Source of the DNA: Streptomyces sp. HUAS 15-9
GTDB lineage: Bacteria; Actinomycetota; Actinomycetes; Streptomycetales; Streptomycetaceae
Direction: 5' to 3'
Length of the DNA: 64,000 nucleotides
NCBI RefSeq assembly: GCF_025642155.1
Contig: NZ_CP106798.1
Span: forward strand, 3,286,001 to 3,350,000
Numbering within the stretch: position 1 is the first letter of the stretch; each line of letters begins with the position of its first letter. The notes under the pieces are model-generated. The model was not told the origin of the DNA, made no database searches, and saw only the letters and a list, made by a program, of their open reading frames with translations. The position numbers were made by a program, and so were the translations under genes. Shown here in pieces: positions 7,908 to 17,151 of the stretch.

Positions 7908-9749
7908 GTGAGCGGAACGTCCGAAGGGCCGACGCCCACGGCAGACCTCGACCGGTCCGCCGTCACAGAGAGTGACTTCAGTGCGCCTGCTTGTGCCGAG
8001 TCCCGCCCCGATCCCCCGGCGGACGCGTATCGCACTGTCTTCGCGACCGCCCCGCTCGGCATGGCGGTGGTCGACCGCGAGGGCCTGGTCGTCGACGCCA
8101 ACGACGCGTTCGGCACACTGCTCGGTACGGCCCCCGAAGCACTCGGCGGCCGTATCGCCGCCGACCTGGTCGACCTGGCCTCCGACGCCCGTATCTGGCA
8201 CGCCTTCCGCGAGGTGCTTCGCGGCCGGCAGGCGAAGCTGCGCTGTACCCGCCGGCTCAAGCACCCCGACGGCCACTCGGTGTGGGCGCAGGTCACGGTC
8301 GCACCGCTGGCCGGTGCCGCACCCGGTGTCCTGCTGTCCGTCTCCGACATCAGCGGGAGCCGTGAACTCCAGGCCAGACTGCGACACTTGCAGATGCACG
8401 ACCCGGTGACCCGGCTGCCCAACCGCACGCTGTTCTTCGAGCGGCTGTCGGCCGCCCTGGAGGCGGAGACGTACGAGCAGAGCGGCACGGGCCGGATCGG
8501 CCTGTGCTACCTGGACGTGGACGGCTTCAAGGCGGTCAACGACACCCTCGGCCACCGCATCGGCGACCGGCTGCTGGCCGCCGTAGCCGAACGCCTGACC
8601 CAAGTCGCCGAGGAGGCCGGGTACGCGCGCACCGGCGCGCCCCTGGTCGCCAGGCTCGGCGGCGACGAATTCGCCCTGCTGGTCGAGGACTCGACGGGTA
8701 CCGAGCAGCTGGCCGACCTGGCCGAGGCAGCCCTGGAGGCACTACAGGCCCCCTTCGACCTGGCGGGGCAGCGGCTGTCGCTCACGGCGTCGATCGGTGT
8801 CGTCGAACGCCACGCCGCCGGGACGACGGCCACCGGCCTGATGCAGGCGGCCGATACGACCCTGTACTGGGCGAAGGCCGACGGCAAGGCCCGCTGGACA
8901 CTGTTCGACCCGGAGCGCAACGCGCACCGCATGACCCGCCAGGCGCTCTCCTCGACGCTGCGCCCCGCGATCGACCGGGGCGAATTCACCCTGGAGTACC
9001 AGCCGTTGGTCGCGATGGAGGACGGCCGGCTGCGCGGTGTCGAGGCGTTGGTCCGCTGGAATCATCCTCAGTTCGGCACGCTGACGCCGAATCGGTTCAT
9101 CGGGCTGGCCGAGGAGGACGGCTCCATCGTGCCGCTCGGCCGCTGGGCCCTGGCCACCGCCTGTCGCCAGGCGCGCCGTTGGCAGCTGGACCACCCCGAC
9201 GAGCCACCGATCTTCGTGAGCGTCAATGTGGCGGTTCGTCAGGTGTGGGACTCGGACCTGGTGGCGGACGTGGCGCAGACCCTCGCGGAAACGGACCTGG
9301 CCCCGCATCTGTTGCAGCTGGAACTGACCGAGTCCGCGGTGATGGGTTCGGCGGGCCGCCCGCTGCAGGCCCTCCAGGCCCTCAGTGACATGGGTGTGCG
9401 CATCGCCATCGACGACTTCGGCACCGGCTACTCGAACCTGGCGTACCTGAGCCGGCTGCCGGTGTCGGTGCTCAAACTGGACGGCTCGTTCGTACGGGGC
9501 TTCCAGTACGACGACCCCGGCGACCGCCCGAACCCGGCCGACGAGGTCGTCGTGGAGGCGATGATCCAGCTGGCCCACCGCCTCGGCCTCACGGTCACCG
9601 CCGAGTGCGTGGAGACGTCCGCCCAGGCGACGCGGCTGCGCCACATCGGCTGCGACACCGGCCAGGGCTGGCTGTACTCCCGTCCGGTGTCGCCGGATCG
9701 TATCTCCGAGTTGCTGGGGACCGAGACCTATGCGGTCGGCAACCCGTAG
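7908..9749 (+). CDS. cdgA: PAS-GGDEF-EAL cyclic-di-GMP enzyme (CdgA-like)
   Basis: 613 residues from GTG 7908, which follows a GGGAG ribosome site. Residues ~40-150 form a PAS domain ([21 protein letters not shown]). Residues ~165-330 form a GGDEF domain with an intact LGGDEF at 250-255 and no RxxD inhibitory site just before it. Residues ~345-605 form an EAL domain with EAL at 379-381 and [14 protein letters not shown], so both diguanylate cyclase and phosphodiesterase sites look intact. In Streptomyces such enzymes set c-di-GMP, the ligand of BldD, and so govern the timing of sporulation. The symbol is from architecture and neighbourhood and was not checked by alignment. A BldD-type box lies upstream. 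Confidence 0.8.
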   Translation: MSGTSEGPTPTADLDRSAVTESDFSAPACAESRPDPPADAYRTVFATAPLGMAVVDREGLVVDANDAFGTLLGTAPEALGGRIAADLVDLASDARIWHAFREVLRGRQAKLRCTRRLKHPDGHSVWAQVTVAPLAGAAPGVLLSVSDISGSRELQARLRHLQMHDPVTRLPNRTLFFERLSAALEAETYEQSGTGRIGLCYLDVDGFKAVNDTLGHRIGDRLLAAVAERLTQVAEEAGYARTGAPLVARLGGDEFALLVEDSTGTEQLADLAEAALEALQAPFDLAGQRLSLTASIGVVERHAAGTTATGLMQAADTTLYWAKADGKARWTLFDPERNAHRMTRQALSSTLRPAIDRGEFTLEYQPLVAMEDGRLRGVEALVRWNHPQFGTLTPNRFIGLAEEDGSIVPLGRWALATACRQARRWQLDHPDEPPIFVSVNVAVRQVWDSDLVADVAQTLAETDLAPHLLQLELTESAVMGSAGRPLQALQALSDMGVRIAIDDFGTGYSNLAYLSRLPVSVLKLDGSFVRGFQYDDPGDRPNPADEVVVEAMIQLAHRLGLTVTAECVETSAQATRLRHIGCDTGQGWLYSRPVSPDRISELLGTETYAVGNP

Positions 9750-10816
9750 GCGTCCGCGATCAGTTCGTACGAGCGCAGTCGCAGCTCGCCGCGGTGGGCG
9801 TGCGAGGTGAGCATCAACTCGTCGGCGCCCGTGCGCTTCTGGAGGGCGTCGAGGCCGGAGCGGACCTCGTCGGCGGTGCCGTGCACGATGTTGCCGCCCC
9901 AGGATTGGACGAACTCCTCCTCGTACGGGGTGAATTCGTGCTTGGCGGCCTCGTCCGGGTCGGGGAAGAGCCCCGGGCGTCCGCTGCGCAGCCGGATCAT
10001 GTTCAGCGCGGTGGCCCGCACCTGCCGGCGCGCTTCCTCCTCGTCGTCGGTGGCGAGGGCGGAGACGCCGATGAGGGCGTAGGGCGCGTCAAGGACGTCG
10101 GACGGGCGGAAGGTCTCCCGGTACAGGTCGAGGGCCGGGACGGTGTTCTGCGCGGAGAAGTGATGGGCGAAGGCGAACGGCAGGCCCAGCAGGCCGGCCA
10201 GGCGGGCGCTGAAGCCGGAGGAGCCGAGCAGCCAGATCGGCGGGCGGTGCGGCGACTGGACCCCGCCGTCAGCGGTGCCCTGCACCGGCCCGGGGATCGC
10301 GTGGATCCGCGCGTAGGGGTGGCCGTCGGGGAAGTCGTCGTCCAGGAAGCGGGTGAGCTCGGCGAGCTGCTGCGGGAAGTCGTCGGCGCCTTCGCCGAGG
10401 GTGTCCGTACGGCGCAGGGCGGCGGCGGTGGCCCCGTCCGTGCCCGGGGCGCGGCCCAGGCCGAGGTCGATCCGGCCCGGGGCCATCGCCTCGAGCGTGC
10501 CGAACTGCTCCGCGATGACCAGGGGGGCGTGATTGGGCAGCATGACCCCGCCCGACCCGAGCCGGATCCGCTCGGTGTGGGCGGCCAGATGCGCCAGGAT
10601 CACCGCGGGCGAGGAGGAGGCCACGCCCGGCATGGAGTGGTGCTCGGCGACCCAGTACCGGTGGAGCCCCCGCGCCTCCGCGAACCGGGACAGCGCCACG
10701 CTGGTGCGCAGCGCGTCACCGGCAGTACGCCCCACGCCGACGGTCACCAGGTCCAGTACGGAGAGGGGTACGGGCGCGGTCCCGTGCGTAGCCCCCCGAA
10801 TCTCATCTGCCGACAC
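9728..10816 (-). CDS. LLM-class flavin oxidoreductase (luciferase-like, MsnO8 type)
   Basis: 362 residues with the TIM-barrel hallmarks of bacterial-luciferase-like FMN monooxygenases: [10 protein letters not shown] at the first strand, [32 protein letters not shown], and [12 protein letters not shown]. The GTG start at 10816 has AGGAGG eight bases upstream. The 3' end overlaps the 3' end of cdgA by 22 bases, tail to tail. The substrate cannot be inferred. Members of this group act on small organic molecules with FMNH2 or use F420. Confidence 0.85.
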   Translation of the reverse strand: MSADEIRGATHGTAPVPLSVLDLVTVGVGRTAGDALRTSVALSRFAEARGLHRYWVAEHHSMPGVASSSPAVILAHLAAHTERIRLGSGGVMLPNHAPLVIAEQFGTLEAMAPGRIDLGLGRAPGTDGATAAALRRTDTLGEGADDFPQQLAELTRFLDDDFPDGHPYARIHAIPGPVQGTADGGVQSPHRPPIWLLGSSGFSARLAGLLGLPFAFAHHFSAQNTVPALDLYRETFRPSDVLDAPYALIGVSALATDDEEEARRQVRATALNMIRLRSGRPGLFPDPDEAAKHEFTPYEEEFVQSWGGNIVHGTADEVRSGLDALQKRTGADELMLTSHAHRGELRLRSYELIADAYGLPTA

Positions 10817-10911
10817 GGTGTGTGCCTCCTGCGGTCTCGGCCGTGCGCTGTCCTTCGGGACCTAACAGGAGGCACTCTCCGTTTTATTCCCGTCCCGCGG
10901 GCCGCACGCCG

Positions 10912-11643
10912 TCACACCTGTACGAGCGGTTCCCGGGTGAACAGCGTGCCCAGTTCGGGGGCGTTCACCCGGCGGTCCGTGAGGCGCAGGGCCTCCCACA
11001 CCGTGACCTGGTTGGCCGTGAGGACGGGTTTGGAGAGGGACTTCTCCAGGAGGGGGATGTGGGCGGCCGTGCGCAGTGCGGTGTCCGGGAGCAGGATCGC
11101 CTCCGCTTCCGGGTCGTCGGCGGCGCGCGCCAGCGTCAGGACGTCCTCCTCCCGCCAGGTGCCGACCTCCGTCGCCGACGCGGCCCCGGCCGCCCGTACC
11201 CCGGTCACCTCCACGCCCCCGGCCCGCAGGAAGTCCGTGAACAGGGAGGTCAGGTCCGCCGGGTACGTCGCGCCGACCGCCACCCGCCGTACCCCGATCT
11301 CCCGCGCCGCGTGCACGAAGGCGAAGGACGTCGAGGAGGCCGGCATGCCCGCCGTCCGGGCCAGGGTGCGCACCTGGTCACGGGCGCCCTCCCAGCCGTA
11401 CACGAAGCCGCCGGCGGTGGACGCCCACACCACCGTCTCCGTCCCCGCCAGCCGCAGCTCCTCCACCCCCGCCGCCAGCCGCTCCGGCTCGCCCGTGCGT
11501 CGCAGCGCGTCCACCCGGTACGCGCCCTCGCCGACGTCGGTACGGACCACGTCCACCCGGATGCCGCCGCTCAGGAGCTGCTCGATGCGCGGATAGTCGT
11601 CCTCGGCGAAACTGCCCGGGTAGAGGAATCCGAGTGCGGTCAT
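10912..11643 (-). CDS. Maleate cis-trans isomerase / Asp-Glu racemase family homologue without catalytic cysteines
   Basis: 243 residues from ATG 11643, which has GGAGG six bases upstream; longer starts lack this. The fold is that of maleate isomerase and arylmalonate decarboxylase: ALGFLYPGSFAEDDYP, a central VVWASTAGGFVYG loop and a C-terminal ILLPDTALRTAAHI loop, then LEKSLSKPVLTANQVTVW. In active family members both loops carry a cysteine (ACTSG and SCTxLRT). Here they are Ser and Asp, so the standard two-cysteine mechanism is not possible. It may be a decarboxylase-like or binding protein. It is divergent from the dehydrogenase gene. Confidence 0.75.
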   Translation of the reverse strand: MTALGFLYPGSFAEDDYPRIEQLLSGGIRVDVVRTDVGEGAYRVDALRRTGEPERLAAGVEELRLAGTETVVWASTAGGFVYGWEGARDQVRTLARTAGMPASSTSFAFVHAAREIGVRRVAVGATYPADLTSLFTDFLRAGGVEVTGVRAAGAASATEVGTWREEDVLTLARAADDPEAEAILLPDTALRTAAHIPLLEKSLSKPVLTANQVTVWEALRLTDRRVNAPELGTLFTREPLVQV

Positions 11644-11871
11644 GTCCAGCCTCCAGCTGTGTTCGTCCGGCGACGCCTGATACGGCCCCACGGCTCGGGT
11701 ACCCAGTCACCGCGCCGCCGCCCCGCGGCGTGACCTGGTTGGCGGACAGTGCCGGGGAACGACGACAGGACAACGACTCGTGGGCACGCTTGTGTTGACG
11801 AGGGTGGGTCCGGGTGCGAGCGTGGTCAATCCGCGCATCTCAGACAACTCTCTCCCGTCCGGAGGAACCGC

Positions 11872-12825
11872 TTGCCGACGCCCGTGCCGACCCTCCTCGT
11901 GCTCGACGCCGACCCCCTCCCCCGCCTCGGCCGCCTCACCGGTCGCGCCCGCGTCGTGCACACGGACGCGGCCGCCCTCGCCGAGCGCCTCCCGGCGGCC
12001 GACGTCCTGCTGGTCTGGGACTTCACCTCGCACGCGGTGCGCGAGGCCTGGCCGGGTGACGGTCCCCGCCCGCGCTGGGTGCACACGGCGAGCGCGGGCG
12101 TCGACCATCTGATGTGCCCGGAGCTCGCCGCCTCCGACACCGTGGTGACCAATGCCCGCGGGATCTTCGACCAGCCCGTCGCCGAGTACGTCGCCGCCCT
12201 GGTCCTGGCGATCGCCAAGGACCTGCCCCGCACCCTGGACCTCCAGAGGGAGCGGACCTGGTGCCACCGCGAGACCCGGCGGCTGGCGGGCACGCGCGCG
12301 TGCGTGGTGGGCTCCGGGCCCATCGGCCGTACGATCGCCCGGACGCTGAAGGCCCTCGACGTCACCACCGCCCTCGTCGGACGCGTCCCGCGCACCGGCA
12401 TCCACGGCCCCGACGACCTGGACCGGCTGATGTCCCGCGCGGACTGGGTGATCGCGGCGGCGCCGCTGACCGAGCGGACCGAGGGCATGTTCGACCTCCG
12501 CCGCTTCGGCGTGATGCAGCCCTCGGCGCACTTCATCAACGTAGGCCGCGGCGGTCTCGTCGTCGAGGACGCGCTCGCCGAGGCGCTGTCCAGGCGCTGG
12601 ATCGCGGGCGCGGCCCTGGACGTGTTCGCCGACGAACCCCTCACCCCCGAAAGCCCGTTGTGGCGGATCCCTGGTCTGATCGTGTCCCCGCACATGAGCG
12701 GCGACACGGTCGGTTGGCGGGACGAACTCGGCGCGCAGTTCGTGGAGCTGTTCGAGCGTTGGTCCGCGGGAAGACCCCTGGTCAACGTGGTCGACAAGCA
12801 GCGCGGATACGTGCCGGGCCACTGA
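11872..12825 (+). CDS. D-2-hydroxyacid dehydrogenase
   Basis: 317 residues from a TTG at 11872 preceded by GGAGG six bases upstream. The Rossmann NAD motif is VVGSGPIGRTIARTLKAL (GxGxxG). Substrate and catalytic segments are HTASAGVDHLM, NARGIFDQPVAEYV, FINVGRGGLVVEDAL with the catalytic Arg region, an acidic FADEP, and the His in VSPHMSGDT. This is the D-isomer-specific 2-hydroxyacid dehydrogenase family (glyoxylate/hydroxypyruvate or phosphoglycerate type). It lies just upstream of the ABC importer but is separated by 85 bases and an operator-like repeat, so it is probably its own transcription unit. Confidence 0.88.
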   Translation: MPTPVPTLLVLDADPLPRLGRLTGRARVVHTDAAALAERLPAADVLLVWDFTSHAVREAWPGDGPRPRWVHTASAGVDHLMCPELAASDTVVTNARGIFDQPVAEYVAALVLAIAKDLPRTLDLQRERTWCHRETRRLAGTRACVVGSGPIGRTIARTLKALDVTTALVGRVPRTGIHGPDDLDRLMSRADWVIAAAPLTERTEGMFDLRRFGVMQPSAHFINVGRGGLVVEDALAEALSRRWIAGAALDVFADEPLTPESPLWRIPGLIVSPHMSGDTVGWRDELGAQFVELFERWSAGRPLVNVVDKQRGYVPGH

Positions 12826-12850
12826 GCGCGAGCCCCCGGGGCCTCCCCCC

Positions 12851-12882
12851 GTTTGCGATGCACAAGGTTTGCGACGCATAAG
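12851..12882 (+). promoter_or_regulatory. 16-bp tandem repeat ahead of the importer operon
   Basis: GTTTGCGATGCACAAG (12851-12866) is followed directly by GTTTGCGACGCATAAG (12867-12882), 14 of 16 identical. It lies 28 bases before the importer's ATG. Head-to-tail half-sites in this position look like a repressor site; the IclR regulator at the end of the cluster is the natural candidate. Confidence 0.5.
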
Positions 12883-12910
12883 GTGCCTGGTCCCGGGTAG
12901 CCGCGCCGCC

Positions 12911-13834
12911 ATGGCTCCACGACTTGGCAGACGGCAGCGCACAGCCGGGCCCCCACCCGGGTCCGGACACTCACGGCGGACGGTGCTCACCGCGCTCGGC
13001 GGGCTCGGCGCCCTGGGAGCCGCGGGCTGCACGCGGGTGGCCACCGCGGCCGGCGCGAACGGCGGCGACCTGCTCGACCGGCTCAAGGCCCAGGGTGTCG
13101 TACGGCTCGGGATCGCCGGCGAGATCCCCTTCGGGTACATCGACAGGGACGGCCATCTCACGGGCGAAGCACCGGAGTTGGCGAAGGCCGTCTTCAAGCG
13201 GCTCGGCGTCGGCCGGGTCCAGCCGGTGCCGACCGAGTTCGGCTCGCTCATCCCCGGACTGAACTCCCAGCAGTTCGACGTCGTGGCCGCCGGGATGTAC
13301 GTCAATCCCGACCGCTGCGAGCAGGTGATCTTCGCCGATCCCGACTACCAGATGCTCGACTCCTTCATCGTGCGCAAGGGCAATCCGATGGACCTGCACG
13401 ACTACAAGGACGTCGTGGCGAAGAAGGCGAAGTTCGCGACCGGAACCGGATACGCCGAGATCCAGTACGCCGTGGAGGCGGGGTACAAGGAGAGCGACAT
13501 CCTGATCGTCCCCGACCAGGTCGCCGGGCTGAACGCCGTGGAGGCCGGACGCGCCGACGTGTTCGCCGGTACGGCGCTCACCACCCGCGAGGTCGTCAAG
13601 AAGTCCGCCAAGGCCGAGGCCACCAAGGCCTTCACCCCGCTCGTCGAGGGCCAACCCCATGTGGACGGGGGCGCGTTCGCGTTCCGGTCGGCCGAGACGC
13701 GGCTGCGGGACGCCTTCAACGTGGAGCTGCGCCGGCTGAAGAAGAGCGGCGAACTCTTCCGGATCCTGCGGCCGTTCGGCTTCACCGAGGCCGAGATGAC
13801 CGACCTCACCGCGAAGGAGCTGTGCGGCGGATGA
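12911..13834 (+). CDS. ehuB: ABC importer substrate-binding lipoprotein (EhuB-like)
   Basis: 307 residues. The N-terminus has a Tat-like SRRTVLTALGGLGALG followed by a lipobox LGAAGC, so it is exported and lipid-anchored at the outer face of the membrane. The mature part is a type II periplasmic-binding fold of the polar-amino-acid family (VVRLGIAGEIPFGYID, LIPGLNSQQFDVVAAGMY, DVFAGTALTTREVV). The form is close to the ectoine/hydroxyectoine binding protein EhuB, which imports compatible solutes as carbon source or osmoprotectant. The stop overlaps the next gene's ATG (ATGA). Ligand specificity is inferred from family resemblance. Confidence 0.8.
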   Translation: MAPRLGRRQRTAGPPPGSGHSRRTVLTALGGLGALGAAGCTRVATAAGANGGDLLDRLKAQGVVRLGIAGEIPFGYIDRDGHLTGEAPELAKAVFKRLGVGRVQPVPTEFGSLIPGLNSQQFDVVAAGMYVNPDRCEQVIFADPDYQMLDSFIVRKGNPMDLHDYKDVVAKKAKFATGTGYAEIQYAVEAGYKESDILIVPDQVAGLNAVEAGRADVFAGTALTTREVVKKSAKAEATKAFTPLVEGQPHVDGGAFAFRSAETRLRDAFNVELRRLKKSGELFRILRPFGFTEAEMTDLTAKELCGG

Positions 13835-14559
13835 CCACGGGCCTGTGGAAACTCGTACTCGAAGGAGTCTGGACCACCGTCCAACTGCTGGTGCTCAGCG
13901 CCCTGCTGGCCACGGCGGTCTCCTTCGCCGTGGGCATCGCCCGCACCCACCGGCTGCGGACCGTCCGCTTCCTCGCCGGCTTCTACACCGAGGTGTTCCG
14001 CGGCACCTCGGCGCTGGTGATGATCTTCTGGGTGTTCTTCGTGCTGCCGGTCGCCTTCGGCTGGCAGCTGGTGCCGCTGTGGGCGGGCACCCTGGCGCTC
14101 GGGCTGACCTACGGGGCGTACGGCGCGGAGATCGTGCGCGGCGCGCTGACCGCGGTCGACCCGGCGCAGCGCGAGGGCGGTGTCGCGCTGAGCTTCACGC
14201 CCTGGCAGCGGCTGCGGCTGATCCTGCTGCCGCAGGCGGTGCCGGAGATGATCCCGTCCTTCTGCAACCTGCTGGTCGAACTGCTCAAGGGCACCGCCCT
14301 GGTGTCCATCACCGGCATGGGTGATCTGGCGTTCAGCGGCAATCTGGTGCGGCTGGCGCTGCAGGAGAGCGCGCACATCTACACCTATCTGCTGCTGATC
14401 TACTTCGCGATCGCGTTCGTGATCACCCGGCTGATGCGCGGTCTGGAGAAGCGGCTGAAGGCCGGGATCGGCAAGGATCCCGGGACGGAATCCGCGGCGC
14501 GTGAGCTGAAGCGCGCGCGGACCACCGGGGTCGGGGCAGCGGGCGGTGGTGTCGCGTGA
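13831..14559 (+). CDS. ehuC: ABC importer permease (EhuC-like)
   Basis: 242 residues with about five membrane helices. The cytoplasmic EAA-type loop is AVDPAQREGGVALSFTP. It is of the HisM/GlnP amino-acid permease family. The start ATG overlaps the preceding stop (ATGA), and its own stop overlaps the GTG of the second permease, so the operon is tightly coupled. It forms a heterodimeric channel with the next gene product. Confidence 0.83.
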   Translation: MTTGLWKLVLEGVWTTVQLLVLSALLATAVSFAVGIARTHRLRTVRFLAGFYTEVFRGTSALVMIFWVFFVLPVAFGWQLVPLWAGTLALGLTYGAYGAEIVRGALTAVDPAQREGGVALSFTPWQRLRLILLPQAVPEMIPSFCNLLVELLKGTALVSITGMGDLAFSGNLVRLALQESAHIYTYLLLIYFAIAFVITRLMRGLEKRLKAGIGKDPGTESAARELKRARTTGVGAAGGGVA

Positions 14560-15206
14560 AGTGGGACTGGAGTGCCGTACGCGAGTTCATGCCACACCTC
14601 TGGGACGGTCTGCTGGTCACCCTGCAGGCGCTGGTCCTCGGCTCGCTGATCTCGTTCACCCTGGGGCTGGTCTGGACGCTGCTGATGCGGACGCCGACCC
14701 GCTTCGTGCGCTGGCCGGTGGGGGTGGTGACGGAGTTCGTCCGCAACACCCCGCTGCTGGTGCAGCTGTTCTTCCTCTTCTACGTGCTGCCCGAGTGGGG
14801 CCTGACCTTCTCCGCGCTGACCACCGGTGTCTTCGCGATCGGGCTGCACTACTCGACGTACACGATGCAGGTCTACCGGGCCGGCATCGAGGCCGTGCCC
14901 GCCGGGCAGTGGGAGGCGGCGACGGCGCTGAGTCTGCCGGTGCGGCGGACCTGGACGGTGGTGATCCTGCCGCAGGCCCTGCGCCGGGTGGTGCCGCCAC
15001 TCGGCAACTACGTCATCGCGATGCTCAAGGACACACCGATCCTGATGTCGATCACCGTGCTGGAGATGCTGGGCCGGGCGCGGCTCTTCTCCCAGCAGCA
15101 CTTCCAGTTCACCGAGCCGGTGACGGTGATCGGCGTGGCCTTCATCGTCGTCTCCGCTCTCGCCTCCCTTCTTCTGCGCACCCTGGAGCGTCGCCTTGTC
15201 CGTTGA
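14556..15206 (+). CDS. ehuD: ABC importer permease (EhuD-like)
   Basis: 216 residues. It is the second membrane subunit of the His/Glu/Gln permease family, with helices at about residues 20-45, 60-85, 90-110 and 185-205 and the EAA loop IEAVPAGQWEAATALSLP. GTG 14556 overlaps the previous stop (GTGA). It contributes half of the transmembrane path of the importer. Confidence 0.84.
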   Translation: MKWDWSAVREFMPHLWDGLLVTLQALVLGSLISFTLGLVWTLLMRTPTRFVRWPVGVVTEFVRNTPLLVQLFFLFYVLPEWGLTFSALTTGVFAIGLHYSTYTMQVYRAGIEAVPAGQWEAATALSLPVRRTWTVVILPQALRRVVPPLGNYVIAMLKDTPILMSITVLEMLGRARLFSQQHFQFTEPVTVIGVAFIVVSALASLLLRTLERRLVR

Positions 15207-15978
15207 GACCAGTAAGCAGCCAGTCGCCACCGACACCCGTCCCACCGAGTTGATCCGGCTGGCGAGGGTGACCAAGCGGTTCGGGGACAACACCGTCCTT
15301 GACCGGCTGGACCTGTCCGTCCAGGCGGGCCGGCACGTCACCCTGATCGGCCCGTCCGGCTCCGGCAAGACCACGATCCTGCGGCTGCTGATGACCCTCA
15401 CCGAGCCGGACGAGGGCACGATCACCGTCGACGGGCAGCCGCTCTTCCCGGCGCCCGAGAAGCAGGTCCGGGAGGTCCGCAAGAAGATCGGGATGGTGTT
15501 CCAGCAGTTCAATCTGTTCCCGAACATGAGCGTGCTGCGGAACATCACCGAGGCCCCGGTCACCGTCCTCGGCCTGTCGAAGGACGAGGCGGAGGCCCGC
15601 GCCCGCGAGCTGCTGGACCTGGTGGGGCTCGCCGACAAGTGCGATGCCCGCCCGACCCAGCTGTCCGGCGGCCAGCAGCAGCGGGTGGCGATCGCACGGG
15701 CCCTGGCGATGCGGCCCAAGGTGCTGCTCCTGGACGAGGTGACCTCCGCGCTCGACCCCGAGCTGGTCGCGGGCGTCCTCGATCTGCTCCGGGACATCGC
15801 CCGCACCACCGACATCACGATGCTCTGTGTGACCCACGAGATGAATTTCGCCCGGGACATCTCCGACCAGGTACTGATGTTCGACGCGGGCCGTATCGTC
15901 GAGGCGGGGCCGCCTGAGCGGATCTTCAGCGATCCGGAGCAGGAGCGGACCCGGGAATTCCTCAGCGCCGTGCTCTGA
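15196..15978 (+). CDS. ehuA: ABC importer ATPase (EhuA-like)
   Basis: 260 residues from TTG 15196, overlapping the permease by 11 bases. Walker A is GPSGSGKTT, the Q-loop is FQQFNLFPNMSV, the signature is LSGGQQQR, Walker B is VLLLDEVTSALDPE, and the H-loop is VTHEMNFA. It is a classic polar-amino-acid ATPase (GlnQ/HisP type) that drives the importer from the cytoplasmic side. The gene order B-C-D-A differs from the rhizobial ehuABCD order. Confidence 0.88.
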   Translation: MSVETSKQPVATDTRPTELIRLARVTKRFGDNTVLDRLDLSVQAGRHVTLIGPSGSGKTTILRLLMTLTEPDEGTITVDGQPLFPAPEKQVREVRKKIGMVFQQFNLFPNMSVLRNITEAPVTVLGLSKDEAEARARELLDLVGLADKCDARPTQLSGGQQQRVAIARALAMRPKVLLLDEVTSALDPELVAGVLDLLRDIARTTDITMLCVTHEMNFARDISDQVLMFDAGRIVEAGPPERIFSDPEQERTREFLSAVL

Positions 15979-16174
15979 CTACGAAAAGTGAACGCACGAA
16001 CACCCGAGGTCTCGACGCCGGATCATGACGAAGGCATATGCCAGCGAGCCTGCGTCGCAGCTGAGAGCGCCAGAATCTGACCAACGCACCCTCCACATAC
16101 GGCTCTTGCCGGTTATCGTGGAGAGGATTAGCCGTCCGGACTACGGCCGAAGAGCGAGCGCAGGGGGGACCACC

Positions 16175-16933
16175 GTGGCGCTGATGCACGAGCCGACCGC
16201 CCCGTACCACTCCGCCCAGGACGCCCTGCGTGTCCTGGAGACCGTGGCACAACACTCGACCGGCGCCACCGACACGGAACTGGCCCGCGGCACCGGCCTG
16301 GCCCCCGAGCGCCTGACCGCGCTGCTGCGCATGCTGCGCCGCGAGGGGTACGTGGAGCAGGACGCCGACGGCGCGTACGTCACCGGGGAGACCCTCAGGC
16401 GCCTCGGCTCAGCCCACGGCCATGAGCAGGCGCTCGCCGAGAAGCTCCAGCAGACCCTGGACCGGCTGCGCGACGCGGTCGGCGCCGCCGTGTATCTGAG
16501 CCGGTACGTGGACGGCGAGGTGCGGATCGGCCCGTACGCCGACAGCCCGGACACGCCCGCGGTCAACGAGTGGGTGGACTTCCGCTCCTCCGCCCATGCC
16601 ACCGCGATCGGCAAGAGCCTGCTCACCCAGCTCGACCACAACGCCCGCCGCGACCACCTCTCCCGTCACAAGATGGCCCGCCTCACCTCGCGCACCATCA
16701 CCAGCGACAGACTCCTCCTCTCCCGTCTGGAGTCCCAGCCGGCGACGGTGCCCGTCCTGGACCTCCAGGAGTACGCGGTCGGCACGGTGTGCGCGGCAGT
16801 GCCGATCACGGCGGGTTCCTCGGTGGGCTGTCTGGCACTGTCCCTGCCGCTGGAGCAGGCACACCGGCTGAAGCGCGCGGCGGACGCCCTCAACCGCAAC
16901 GCGGCGCCGGTACTGCTTTCGCTGGCGATCTAG
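16175..16933 (+). CDS. IclR-family transcriptional regulator
   Basis: 252 residues from GTG 16175, preceded by GGGGGGA. The N-terminal winged helix (residues ~15-70) includes ALRVLETVAQHSTGATDTELARGTGL and LTALLRMLRREGYVEQ. The C-terminal IclR effector domain has FRSSAHATAIGKSLL, LSRHKMARLTSRTI and VGTVCAAVPITAGSSVGCLAL. IclR proteins bind small acids or catabolites, and this one probably controls the importer upstream, where a 16-bp tandem repeat lies before ehuB. It is separated from ehuA by about 200 bases, so it is likely transcribed on its own. Confidence 0.85.
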   Translation: MALMHEPTAPYHSAQDALRVLETVAQHSTGATDTELARGTGLAPERLTALLRMLRREGYVEQDADGAYVTGETLRRLGSAHGHEQALAEKLQQTLDRLRDAVGAAVYLSRYVDGEVRIGPYADSPDTPAVNEWVDFRSSAHATAIGKSLLTQLDHNARRDHLSRHKMARLTSRTITSDRLLLSRLESQPATVPVLDLQEYAVGTVCAAVPITAGSSVGCLALSLPLEQAHRLKRAADALNRNAAPVLLSLAI

Positions 16934-17021
16934 GCCGCGACCAGGGTGGTCACGAGCACCGCTCCGGACCAGGTAGTATTTTCTTCGTCGCCAGCCGCGC
17001 AGAGCGGATGGCGGGAGTCAT

Positions 17022-17095
17022 GCGCCGCTAGCTCAGTTGGTTAGAGCAGCTGACTCTTAATCAGCGGGTCCGGGGTTCGAGTCCCTGGCGGCGCA
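17022..17095 (+). tRNA. tRNA-Lys (CTT), second copy
   Basis: Base-for-base identical over the whole cloverleaf to the copy at 6153, with anticodon CTT and no encoded CCA. A -10-like TAGTAT lies at 16974-16979, before an unrelated 5' flank. A stem-loop terminator follows directly. Confidence 0.97.
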
Positions 17096-17102
17096 CGATG
17101 AC

Positions 17103-17147
17103 GATGGCGAGCCATGTCCGCAAAATGCGCGGACCCGGCTCGCCATC
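17103..17147 (+). terminator. Terminator of the second tRNA-Lys
   Basis: GATGGCGAGCC (17103-17113) pairs with GGCTCGCCATC (17137-17147), with an inner TCCGC/GCGGA stem. A short T-containing tract (TCTGTTATT) follows. It also lies just beyond the 3' end of the ligase gene on the other strand. Confidence 0.75.
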
Positions 17148-17151
17148 TCTG

